This document shows positions 11,925 through 21,281 of a stretch of DNA of 64,000 nt, piece by piece. Within the stretch, counting starts at the first letter, position 1. Every line of letters starts with the position of its first letter. The position numbers and the translations under genes were made by a program. The DNA lies in NCBI GenBank assembly GCA_020744425.1, contig JAGMUV010000005.1, forward strand, positions 3,844,001 through 3,908,000, written 5' to 3'. Under the pieces are notes generated by a model. It had not been told where the DNA came from. It searched no databases and saw only the letters and a list, made by a program, of their open reading frames with translations. This DNA comes from Dactylonectria macrodidyma (Eukaryota > Ascomycota > Sordariomycetes > Hypocreales > Nectriaceae).

Positions 11925-14900
11925 TTACGGGGTAGCCTTGCTCATGCTGACCAATCGCTTCACACCAACCTATGTCTCCAGTCAGCAAACGTTCATCATG
12001 AGAGACGGGCACATTTCTTACCATCCAGTTACCACACTCTTCCGTCTTGTCCCGTTGGATCTCAACCTGCAGCTTGTGGGCCACATCGTAGTTCTTGGAC
12101 TGAAGAGCCAGGGCCAGCTGTGTCAGCTGCTCGATTGTGCCGGGTTGCACCAGCTCCTCGTTGTTCAGGTGGTCAAACAGTAGGTTCAATCGCTTCTGCG
12201 TATCCTTAACCTGCGGCGCATAGGTGGTAGGTGCCTTGGAAGCGACTCGATGCATGTCCTGGCTCAGAACATCGACAAGTCCCTGAGCATTGGCGGGAAT
12301 GTGGGACCGGTCGCCGGCAGGATGCTTAGCCTTGGGGGGGGCGGCGGCTTGCTGGGGCGGCGGCGTTGGTCGCGACGGTGCGGCAGGAGGAGGGCCAGTT
12401 CTGTTCATAGGAGGGGGACCAGTAGGGGGAGGTCCAGTTGGCGGCGCAGCCGGTTGGCTGTGAGGGGCAGCGAACGTGTTTGATGTGTAAGGGTTGTGGG
12501 GAGCGGACGGCTGAGGCGGAGCACCGAACGAGCCTCCGGGAGGAGGTCGGTTTCCAGGTGGCATTGATGCGTGGTTGAATTGAGGCTGCGCCGAAGGGGC
12601 CGGCGCGTATCTGTTGGAAGGAGGAGCGCTAGCAGGAGGGGCGTTATATGGAGAGGCCGTTCGCGGCACAACACCGAGCGCCTGAGGGCCGGCCCCGACA
12701 GTTGGAGGAGGTGCGTACGGGTTGGGGGCAGCAGCTGGTGGAGGCACGGATTGGAACCCTTGCGGAGGTCCCTGGAATGTCTGAGGAGGACCGGCCAAGG
12801 GCGACTGGACTCGGGGAGGCGCTGACCCCTTGGGCGGCGGCGGTGGGGGCGTCGCGGGAGTTCGCTGACCGTAGTTGCTTGAACCCGGGGGCGGTGGGAG
12901 AGACGAACCCTGCTGCTGGCCTGGGAAAGGGGCAGTGATAGGGGCAACGCTAGGAGTCGCCTTTCGGGACGGCACCTTGGTCACGAGGGGCACATCGTTC
13001 CAGTTCTCAGTGGATTTGGCTTTAGGAGGAGGTGGTGCCATGGGCGTCGTATTCCGGGGAGGTCCAGACATAGGCGGAGGTCCAGTGGGAATAAATCCAG
13101 GCTGAGAAGGTGGCTGATAACCGATTTGCGGCGAGTAACCTCCCTGAGGCTGATAGGGGTTTGCTGGAGGCATGTACTGCTGCGCTGGCGATGCAGTAGT
13201 CACGCGCTGAGCAGCAGGGCTCGGGCCGAGAGCGCTGTATGGGTTGGAGGCGGCAGTAACTGGGGGGGGTTGAGGAGGCTGATAACCCATTGTTGGTGGC
13301 AATCTCGATGACGTGCGAGCGGCGGCTGCAGGTGTTCTGGCACTGGCCGAAGCCTGAGCGGCGGGCTTCTTCGTCGCTAAACGGACACGGTTTCGGGCAA
13401 GCTCGGCTGCTGGATAGGTCGAGGGCAGAAGATCGAGATACTTCTGAGCAACCTCCAGCTGACCATGTGCAGACAGAATGTCGGCATACTCGGTGTACTT
13501 GTTGTAAAGTGTTGCCAGCTTCCAATCCGATGTCAACCCCTTTTCGCCATCCTCGAACTTGGTGACGTGGCGGAAGACGGTGACCTTTTCGATGAAGTTC
13601 TGCAATGACTTGGCGTGAACAGAAAAGGTCGAGTCACCAGATGGCTCCTGCACACCAGCCAGCTCTGCCTCCTCCAGCTCAGCAACCCAGATCGAGACAA
13701 CCTTCTCGAGCTTGGAGCCCACCAAGTAACAGAATGAGGCGTCCTTGCGCAGACCCTCTTCATTAATCCTGTCTCCCAGCGCCTCGCAAAGATCAGGGAA
13801 CTCAGTGGGGTCGGAGAAAGTGCAGATGATGGCCATGGTCTCCTTCCAGTTCTCGAGGTCGGCATTGTAGACAACATCCCAGAGGTTTTTGTTGATGACG
13901 GATCCGAGGAGCCGCATGTAGCTTGGGATACCGCTCTTGCGAGCAAGGTAGGCAGCTTGGACCTTGTCTATGAGCTCTTGACCGCCGCAGTTGGCGATGA
14001 GGAACGCATCTGCCATTCGGTTCTCCTTCAGACAGATATCGGTGGCCTTGTCGAATTTACCCAACATCAGCGCCTTAGTGACCTTTTTCTCGATGCTGGT
14101 ATCGCTGTCGCTGAATAGGTGGAAGGGGTTGTCAGTCTTGGCGCCTTTGGTGGCAGAGAGCTCAGAGAGGAAGTCATCGCCTTCCTCTTCACCTCCAGCT
14201 CCACTAAAGAAGTTCGAGAGGCGCTTCTTTTTCGTAGCATCATCTTGGCTGGCACTGGCATCAGCCTTGGCAGCAGGCGTAGCCTCGGAATCGTCATCAT
14301 CGTCATCGTCCTCATCGTCATCCTCGTCTTCCTCATCCTCGTCGCTTGTCTCATCCGCGCCATTGGCAAGATCCTCCTCGTTGAACCCAAGGTATTCAAC
14401 AATTTTCCCACGGGGGTTGTCTCCAACAAGGGTTTCCATGACCTTCCAATCGGCCTTTTCTTCTTCAGTCTTGGATTGCTCAACTCGCTCCGAGCAGATG
14501 GCAGACACATCACCAGAGGCCATGGCGGACTGAAAGCTCTCGGTGGCGGAAGAAACCTCAGTATCGACGGAGAAGTTGGAAATGAGGATTTTGGACGACC
14601 GCTTCTGGCCAGGTTGAGACGGCGAGGCCTTGAAAACCACGAGCTTACCGCCAAAGCCGAAAGATGCACCAATGGGGCGCTCGAACCAGTTAGGTGCCTT
14701 GTTCAATGACCACGAAGCGTCCTGGGGCTGATCCTGGGCAGCTCGGAAGAAGTCCTCATCATCCAAGTTCTTCTCGGCTGCAGCCTTGGAAGTGTCCGGG
14801 TTGGTATTTTGTAAAGTTTGCACAGTAATTTTACCGTCAAAGCTGGCTGTCGCCGACAGGTTGGGGTTGTGAGGGTTGAATCGGGTAAGGAACGTCCAGT

Positions 14901-15856
14901 TTGTGACCTCGGGGAACTCTCCATAACGCTCGCCCGTTAAGGGGTTCCATACAATGGTTCGATTGTCCTTGCCGGACGAGAGTAGGAGCTCGCTGTCTTG
15001 TTGGCACCAAGACAACGACAATACACCTTGCTCGTGGCCTTGGAGGGTCTTCTCAGGGGCGTTGGAGTTTCGAAGGTTCCAAAGCATAATGACGGGAGTG
15101 TTGTCATCAGGGGTTGCTGTCAAGAGCTTTGTCGAGTTGTTGGGATCCCAGGCGATGGCACTGACGGCCTTGCGATTGTTGTTGAGAGTGAGGGAAGCCT
15201 TCTTGGTTTTTAAGTCCCACACAGTAACGAATCCTCCTGATCCACCAGTTGCGAGGATATGAGAAACCTTTTGGTTCCACGCAAGGCACTCAATGTCGTC
15301 GGAACGGGCCTGGGCGTTTCCTAACCGGAAGGGGTTTGCAACATCATTGACGTCGTAAATGAAGAGTTCACCCTTGGCGCCAGCTGTGGCGAGAATTTGG
15401 GGCTTCAGGGGGTTGAATTGTAAAGCTTTAATTGCGCCGGTATGTTTTCCGGTCTGGGAGATCAGGGCGTCGGAATCTCCATCGAGCAGCTTCTCGGCGT
15501 CCCACATGTCTAAGGAGCCGTTCTCAAGAGCACCAGCAATTATACCCTTTGGGTGGTCGTCGTCGGGAGGGCTCCAGGCGACATCGTAGAATCTACGTCA
15601 TTTATTAATATGAAACCCTGAGCCATATGATTGCGTTGAGGGCATACCTGGAGTCGGTGGTAATGCTGACAACGGGCTGAAGCTCTAGCCCTTGTTGCTG
15701 GTCGTCGAGAGCAAGGTCCCATAGTTCCAGCTTGCTCTCATCGGAGAAGTCAACATCGACAGCGCCGGCACGGGTTCCAGTCACCAGCAAAGGTTTGCCG
15801 GCGTCCGGCGACCAGGCAAAAGCGGCCGTTCGGGGGATATCTCGAAGGCGCACCAT
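11925..15856 (-). CDS. SEC31: COPII outer-coat protein SEC31
   Basis: There are three exons: 15856-15648, 15592-12022 and 11969-11925, encoding 1274 residues. The N-terminal 340 or so residues are WD40 repeats ([36 protein letters not shown]) forming the beta-propeller. Next come a very acidic Asp/Glu tract around residue 490, an alpha-solenoid (ACE1) region, and a long Pro/Gln/Gly-rich linker (about 790-1130) that binds Sec23/Sec24 and stimulates Sar1 GTPase. A C-terminal alpha-helical domain closes the protein. The last exon encodes only 14 residues ([14 protein letters not shown]); without removal of its 52-nt intron the protein would end in unrelated sequence. The second start codon inside exon 2 is not the real start, because exon 1 supplies the first propeller blade. 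Sec13 would be its partner in the cage. Confidence 0.95.
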
Positions 15857-16883
15857 GATGGTGATGGTGGGGGAATTGGTGCGACGGAGGTGGCCAAGTA
15901 ATGGGGGGGTTTCGGCGTGTGGCGGTGAGCTTGATTAAGGGGAAATCGAACAGCACCGGCTCGGATATAGCCAGGCAAGATTATGAAGCTTCTTGCCTCT
16001 GCCCGGAAGAAGAAGCTTCAGTGTTGAGCGAAGCAGGGCGAGGGCAATAGGTGTCTTGAACCGAGAGGTATGATGCCAGATTGCAGGCTATCCTCCCACA
16101 CTCCTGAGCTATTGACGCCAACATGTCCGTGCTCCACTGAGTTACAAGGGAGAGTGGGGGAGACATTCACGTGACTTGGTATTAGGTTCGTCTGATACTG
16201 TCCTGGCTCTTTTTCCTCGAAGTAGGAGGGGCTCAGTATGTTTTTATTTTCGAGATCATTTTACTTAATTTAAACAAGAGGTCTTCAAAGGGCCAGGATG
16301 TGAGGTTTGTACTCGACAGGACTGTGAATTGAATGTTGCCAAGCATTGATGGTACATATAAGGGGCTGGAATGGCACCCAAAACCCAGAGAATCGAATAG
16401 TCGTAGAATAATTCTATTTCTGGATCCTAGTGAACTTGTCGTCTCAGTGACCCTAGCGTGTTTTGAAATGGGTGCGAAAACTGACTTGTTGCCCCTGGAC
16501 TGGAGTTCTCGATACCCATCGGCAGTGTCTACTAACATGATTCTTACCTACGGCTCTCAATCAAGGGACTTTGATGTTTCGACTAATTTTATATCACCAA
16601 GAGTTATGATCTGAGCAAATCCAAGTGTTATTGATGCATTTCTTTCAGAAACTATGTAGTTTTCTCGAGCTAGATGACAAGGCGACTGGAGGTACCTAAC
16701 TCGACGTGGTTCGTGAGTGGTTGACTGGACGCTGTAACGGTCACGTGGACTCGCACGGAACATTTCACTGTAGGGTGCCTGGGTGCTCACTGAGAGTTGC
16801 AATGAATCAAAAGACAATTCTCGCAGCCCCAAAGCAAATAACTACATCCTTGCTACCCAGTGCGGATTATTCTACGAGCAATC
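15857..16883. other. Divergent promoter region of SEC31 and the RRM gene
   Basis: About 1 kb between divergent starts. The stretch around 16230-16700 is AT-rich. No conserved coding sequence was seen. Confidence 0.55.
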
Positions 16884-17393
16884 ATGACGGACGCGAACCG
16901 TTGGAAAGCCACAGTCTACGTGGGTGGACTCGCCCAGACGGCAACACAAAGCCATGTCCTTGATGCCTTCATCCCATTTGGCGAGATTGTTGAAGTCAAA
17001 GTCCCGAAACCGGATAAGCCGAACTCCACTGAGCCTCATCGAGGCTTTGCATATGTCGAGTTCGAGGACCCAGCGGATGCCCAGGAGGCAATCAACAACA
17101 TGGATCAATCGGAGTTTTTCGGAAGAGTGCTCAAGGTCTCACAAGCGAAAGCACCCAAGAGTGCCGAGGAGACTCTGGGAAGCAAGACTGCAGTCTGGGA
17201 AAAGGTTCGTTCTTCCATTTGAAATGCACACATTTAGTGCTAACAGAAATTATAGGAGGGTTGGCTGGCTGAACACGCTGCCGAAGGCAATGGCGGAGTG
17301 CTTCATGATGACGCAAAGGCAATGATGGATGCTGGCTCGGACCCCATGCAGGGACTAGAGGGATTGGATGTTGCGGGACCGAAACCTGAGTGA
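16884..17393 (+). CDS. Small RRM protein resembling the RNA-binding part of cyclophilin E (Cyp33)
   Basis: Exons 16884-17204 and 17256-17393 encode 152 residues. One RRM fills residues 8-90: RNP2 is TVYVGGL and RNP1 is RGFAYVEF, both with aromatic residues for RNA stacking. The next residues, SQAKAP, are typical of the Cyp33/PPIE RRM. Animal Cyp33 continues into a cyclophilin domain, but here only a short Gly/Asp-rich tail (AMMDAGSDPMQGLEGLDV) follows, so the fungal gene is RRM-only. Cyp33 is associated with spliceosomes; the same role here is inference. The start at 16884 was preferred over an upstream in-frame ATG at 16860 because it directly precedes the conserved domain. Confidence 0.8.
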
Positions 17394-17627
17394 TGGAACA
17401 GCAATTGGGGCTTCGTGTTAACTTGTACGTTGGCATAGCGAGGGCGTTTGGAGGCATTGAAATCACGTTTACTGGGCGGGGACATGAGCTATAAAGAAAC
17501 CACTGGAAATTTTCAAGAATTATGCTTGATTGAACACCCTGCTCTTCTACCTTGACATATACAACACTGCTTCCCAAAGGATGTGGACAGACAATCCAAG
17601 CAGGTTCCCAAAGCCCCGCGCACAAGC

Positions 17628-18144
17628 TTAGTGCTCCTCCTTGTGCTCCTCAGAATGGCTCGAGTGGTCCGAGGCGCGGGCAGACGGACCCTGTCGCGCA
17701 AGGCGGAGGTTCTTGTCGACGACGAACTTGCGGCTGATGGAGTAGGTGGCGGCGCTCAGAGCAAAGGCCACGACGACGGCTGAGAAGGGTAATTAGCTTA
17801 GGAAAAGGCTCAATGGAGCGGCGGCCGCATTACCGAGGGGGTACAGCTCCGGAGGGATCGACTTGAGCTTTCGGAGTCGCTGGGAGATAGTGTGACCTTG
17901 AGGTGGGTTAGCTCGCTTCCCATTGAGTGGTCTTGTTCGTCGTCGTGGTTCGAATCGTCCGATGAGCGTTGATGGGGGCTCTGGGCTACGTACCGGCCTG
18001 GTCCTCCTTCTGCAAGATACACTGTCAGCGCTGTGCTTGGTCCGAGGCTTCAAAGCCAGATGACGACGGAATTGTACTCACGGGAACGGGTCGCAGCATG
18101 CGAGGCGTCTGCCTGAACATACGGAGAGCGGCGGAGGAACGCAT
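17628..18144 (-). CDS. NDUFA4/MLRQ-like small mitochondrial inner-membrane protein
   Basis: Four exons (18144-18082, 18009-17994, 17896-17834, 17779-17628) join in frame to 97 residues, so most of it is too broken to show as a single reading frame. Exon 2 is only 16 nt. The N-terminus MRSSAALRMFRQTPRMLRPVP is an Arg-rich presequence. The segment SIPPELYPLAVVVAFALSAATYSISRKFV matches the MLRQ/B12D family, with P-E-L-x-P before a single membrane helix. A hydrophilic His/Glu tail ends the protein. In mammals NDUFA4 was first assigned to complex I and later recognised as a complex IV subunit. Its start codon faces COX12 across 322 bases, which favours a complex IV link. The gene converges with the RRM gene. 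Confidence 0.65.
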
Positions 18145-18466
18145 CTTGATGAGTGGGGAGGGTCTGTGTGAGGTCCAGAAGTGATGATTCAATTGGAAAT
18201 TGTCGGCCTTGGAGGGAGTGTTTGGAGTTGGCCGATGGAACATCTGATGTGCAATTGCACTCAGACCCACCAATTGCGGTGGATGCCTGACCCCATTGGC
18301 CCGTGTCGGCCTCAGGCATCGATTCGGCCTCCGGAATCGAACCACCTGATTCGAGCCGTCAACGTCGACGCATCAACCTCCCATCCAACGCACCGAGCTC
18401 CATCTCGCGCCGCCATTCCCCAGCGAAATCTCCCCTCTTCGAGTCCAGTTCCTCAATCAATTCAAA
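18145..18466. promoter_or_regulatory. Bidirectional promoter of the MLRQ-like gene and COX12
   Basis: 322 bases separate the two divergent ATGs, so the two genes must share upstream sequence. The right half is CT-rich, as expected for the COX12 leader. No specific activator site was assigned. Confidence 0.6.
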
Positions 18467-19014
18467 ATGTCGGACGACGGTCAGGAGCTTGTCACCAAGC
18501 CCTTCAAGTTTGTCACTGGTATGACTGATAATCCCGCTGTCAAAAAAATGACCTGATCTGAACCCGAGGCTAACAATTCCGCGCAGCTGGTAAGCACAAC
18601 CCACGACACCGACTACCGACGACGATCCGCCGCTCGAGCAACGCTCAATTGCACTCTCGCCACCCGGAATTGGCTATTCTAACATCTCTTAGGCACTGAC
18701 GCTCGATTCCCGAACCAGAACCAGACCAAGCACTGCTGGCAAAACTACGTCGATTACCACAAGTGCATCAACGCCAAGGGTGAGGACTTTGCTCCTTGCA
18801 AACAGGTACGTGACGACTACCACTATCGCCAATTGATGTTGTGGTCCCTAATTGAGTCATAGTTCTGGCACGCCTACCGATCTCTTTGCCCTTCCGGCTG
18901 GTACGTCCGATGGGACGAGCAGCGCGGTATGTACCCCTCTAACTTTCCCAGTTGGGACGATGACTAACGCCATTCGCAGAGGCTGGTAGCTTCCCCGTCA
19001 AGCTGGACGCTTAA
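18467..19014 (+). CDS. COX12: Cytochrome c oxidase subunit VIb (COX12/COX6B), with a 3-nt microexon
   Basis: Five exons are proposed: 18467-18518, 18587-18589, 18693-18805, 18863-18926 and 18980-19014, giving 88 residues. The twin-Cys signature is intact: [12 protein letters not shown] is CX9C and [12 protein letters not shown] is CX10C. These form two disulfides in the intermembrane space through the Mia40 pathway. The rest ([32 protein letters not shown]) is the conserved body of this nuclear-encoded complex IV subunit. Exon 2 is the trinucleotide CTG. Both flanking introns have complete signals (donors GTATGA and GTAAGC, branch sites CTAAC at 18570 and 18679, acceptors GCAG and TTAG). Skipping it also keeps the frame and removes one Ala, so the isoform used is uncertain. 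The gene identity is not in doubt. Confidence 0.92.
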
Positions 19015-19426
19015 GATGGCACTTGAGATGGATATGTAGCGTTTGGAGGACGAGCGGAGTTGATAGATGAGACACAGCAGACGCGCTGCAATTGTACCAC
19101 TTTCTTGACCAACTGTAGACAACCCCTCCAAAGAGATTGGCTACATTATCGTCTGTGTTACTGTGCCTCAAAGCTACCTGACTGGAACACTGGATGCCTA
19201 CTAAAGTGGATGCCTCGGGTCATGTGTGCTCTGTAAAAAGACATGGTTGGTATCATTTGAACTATTATACGGAAGCGCTGGCAATTCCAAGCTGTTCAAA
19301 ACACCCAGGGTCCCTTGCGCCGTAATCCTAAAAATCCTGGTCCCCATTGGCCGCCTCAAGCTGTTGCCGGTTTGACCCGTCGCCGTACTGAAAATCCCGA
19401 CACTGTCAGAAAGCTGCAATCCACCA
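19015..19426. other. Intergenic region between convergent COX12 and SDE2
   Basis: 412 bases that should contain both 3' UTRs. No coding or RNA signal was seen. Confidence 0.55.
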
Positions 19427-20266
19427 CTAGTTCTCATTGTCATCGTCATCTGAACTCATGAACTCATCATCTTCATCAAATCCGAAAAAGGTTCGCGCCT
19501 TTCCCTTTTCAGCTTTCTTCTCATCCGGCGGAGGTGTTGACTCTTGTGATGAAGTGCCCTTTTCCTCATCCGAACCGGATTGGTTGTTGCTGGGTTGTGT
19601 AGAGTTGGAGTCGTGAGAGGTGCTTAGCAGGTTGTCTTGGTATTTTCCAGCCTTCATGGCAGCCAGAACCGCATCCCGTGTGCGCTCACTGCTCTCTTCC
19701 TTGTCCTCGACCCACTTTCCGTCAATGCGTCCCTTGGCGCCCGACTTGATCTCGGCCTCCTTTTGCTCGGAAAGTGTAACGATCTGTTCCCATCTTTCAC
19801 GCCGCTTCTCCTTCTCCTTCTTTTCCATTTCGGGCTTGATGGCGAGGTACTCAGCCAGTGCCTTGGCTTCGTTTACGGTGCGCAAGCGTCGGCCGTCGAG
19901 ATTTCGGCTGGAACCATGATCCTCCTGGTTCTTCTTCTTCCTTGACGACATACGGCCACCGGCGGCTCGAAGTTGAGATCCAAAACCACCTTTGCCACCG
20001 CAGAGCGGCACGGCGAGTCGCAGTGATAGGAAGTCATCTTTAATGGTCGATAGATAGTCTGAAATGGGTACTTCTGATTCCGCAGGGAGTTGTTTGTTCG
20101 AAATCGTTGTGAGGATGAGTCTTGACTGGGTAGTTGGTAATCGTTCGTCGATTTGGCTTCGTAGCTGTGTGATGGTGGTTGAAGAAGGAAGTGGGAGAAC
20201 CAAGGTAGGTGGCAGGCCGAGACCTGAGAAGCTGGTGACCAGCACGTTCAAGTTGCGAGGAGACAT
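19427..20266 (-). CDS. SDE2: Splicing factor SDE2 (ubiquitin-fold precursor)
   Basis: A single exon encodes 279 residues from the ATG at 20266. An in-frame ORF extends upstream, but the conserved protein starts [13 protein letters not shown]. Residues 1-91 form the Sde2 ubiquitin-like fold, ending in the invariant CGGKGGFGS. In fission yeast and human cells the precursor is cut between GG and K by ubiquitin-specific proteases, leaving a C-terminal part that starts with Lys. Here that cut would fall after residue 91. The released part has the basic [20 protein letters not shown] segment, a charged coiled coil ([16 protein letters not shown]), WVEDKEE, and an acidic Asp-rich end. Fission-yeast Sde2 promotes excision of particular introns and affects telomeric silencing. 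The gene lies head to head with ribosomal protein S10. Confidence 0.9.
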   Translation of the reverse strand: MSPRNLNVLVTSFSGLGLPPTLVLPLPSSTTITQLRSQIDERLPTTQSRLILTTISNKQLPAESEVPISDYLSTIKDDFLSLRLAVPLCGGKGGFGSQLRAAGGRMSSRKKKNQEDHGSSRNLDGRRLRTVNEAKALAEYLAIKPEMEKKEKEKRRERWEQIVTLSEQKEAEIKSGAKGRIDGKWVEDKEESSERTRDAVLAAMKAGKYQDNLLSTSHDSNSTQPSNNQSGSDEEKGTSSQESTPPPDEKKAEKGKARTFFGFDEDDEFMSSDDDDNEN

Positions 20267-20652
20267 GATTCCACAGGATTCTGGATTATGAATAAGTGTG
20301 CGTGGGTGTGGGAGGAACAAAATGCCCTTGTTTGAAATGCTTGAACGGGAGCGCGACGCTGGTCCTCTAGGTCGATTTCTGCTGGGAGGCTCCTGCTTAT
20401 ATGCACGGGTGACCCACCGGGTCCTCATCGGATGCCAACCATGGTACCAGCCACGAAAAGCTAGATTACCCTGATGTCACTTATCAGCACGTGACAGCAC
20501 CGCCACAGCCCGCATCAGCCACCCCACTTCGCTACGGCCGAATTTCAATGTAGGGTTTCCGCCCACAAAAGTTATCCATTTCGAGATCTGACTTCGTCCC
20601 TCCGAAAACTGCCACCTTCCAACATCGACCCTCGAGCTGCACAACCGCCACG
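20267..20652. promoter_or_regulatory. Bidirectional promoter of SDE2 and RPS10
   Basis: 386 bases separate the divergent starts. The right end is pyrimidine-rich just before the ribosomal-protein start, as is usual for such genes. No specific operator was identified. Confidence 0.5.
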
Positions 20653-21281
20653 ATGTTGATCCCCAAGGCCGACCGCAAGAAGATCCACGAGGTAATGCCC
20701 GAACGACGAGCGTGACGAATTGCCTGAGACTGACAATCCCGCCAGTACCTCTTCCGAGAGGGTGTCCTCGTCGCTCAGAAGGATTTCAACCTTCCCAAGC
20801 ACACCGATATCGACACCAAGAACTTGTTCGTTATCAAGGCTTGCCAGTCGCTCACCTCCCGCGGCTATGTCAAGACCCAGTTCTCGTGGCAATACTACTA
20901 CTACACCCTGACCCCCGAAGGTCTCGACTACCTCCGCGAATGGCTGCACCTTCCCGCTGAGATCGTTCCTGCCACCCACATCAAGCAACAACGATCGCAC
21001 GCTCCTCCCCGTGGCATGCTCGGAGAGGGCGAGCGCGAGCGACGACCCTTTGGCGGTCGTGGCCGTGGTGGTGACCGTGGCGACCGCGAGGGCGGTTACC
21101 GAAGACGCGAGGGTGGCGAGGGCAAGGAGGGTGGTGCTCCCGGCGAGTTTGCTCCTCAGTTGTGAGTTTCCCTTGAACCCATTTTGGTGGAATACACCAT
21201 GATGTGTAAGTGCGGAATGCTAACACGTTCAATAGCCGTGGTGGATACGGCCGTGGCCGTGGCGCTGCCCCCCCTTCTTAA
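20653..21281 (+). CDS. RPS10: 40S ribosomal protein S10 (eS10)
   Basis: Three exons (20653-20691, 20746-21161, 21236-21281) give 166 residues. The start [13 protein letters not shown] is followed by [19 protein letters not shown] and [42 protein letters not shown], which is the diagnostic winged-helix core of eS10. The C-terminal third is a Gly/Arg-rich tail with RGRGG and REGG repeats, a likely target of arginine methylation. The last exon adds [15 protein letters not shown]. The protein sits on the head of the small subunit near the mRNA entry side. The introns after codon 13 and near the end are of ordinary size (54 and 74 nt). Confidence 0.97.

Noticed and set aside
18519..18692. Single long intron in COX12 in place of two introns and a microexon
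   Set aside because: This is possible and in frame, but then the internal GCAG acceptor with CTAAC branch and the GTAAGC donor around CTG would be unexplained. Kept as the alternative isoform.
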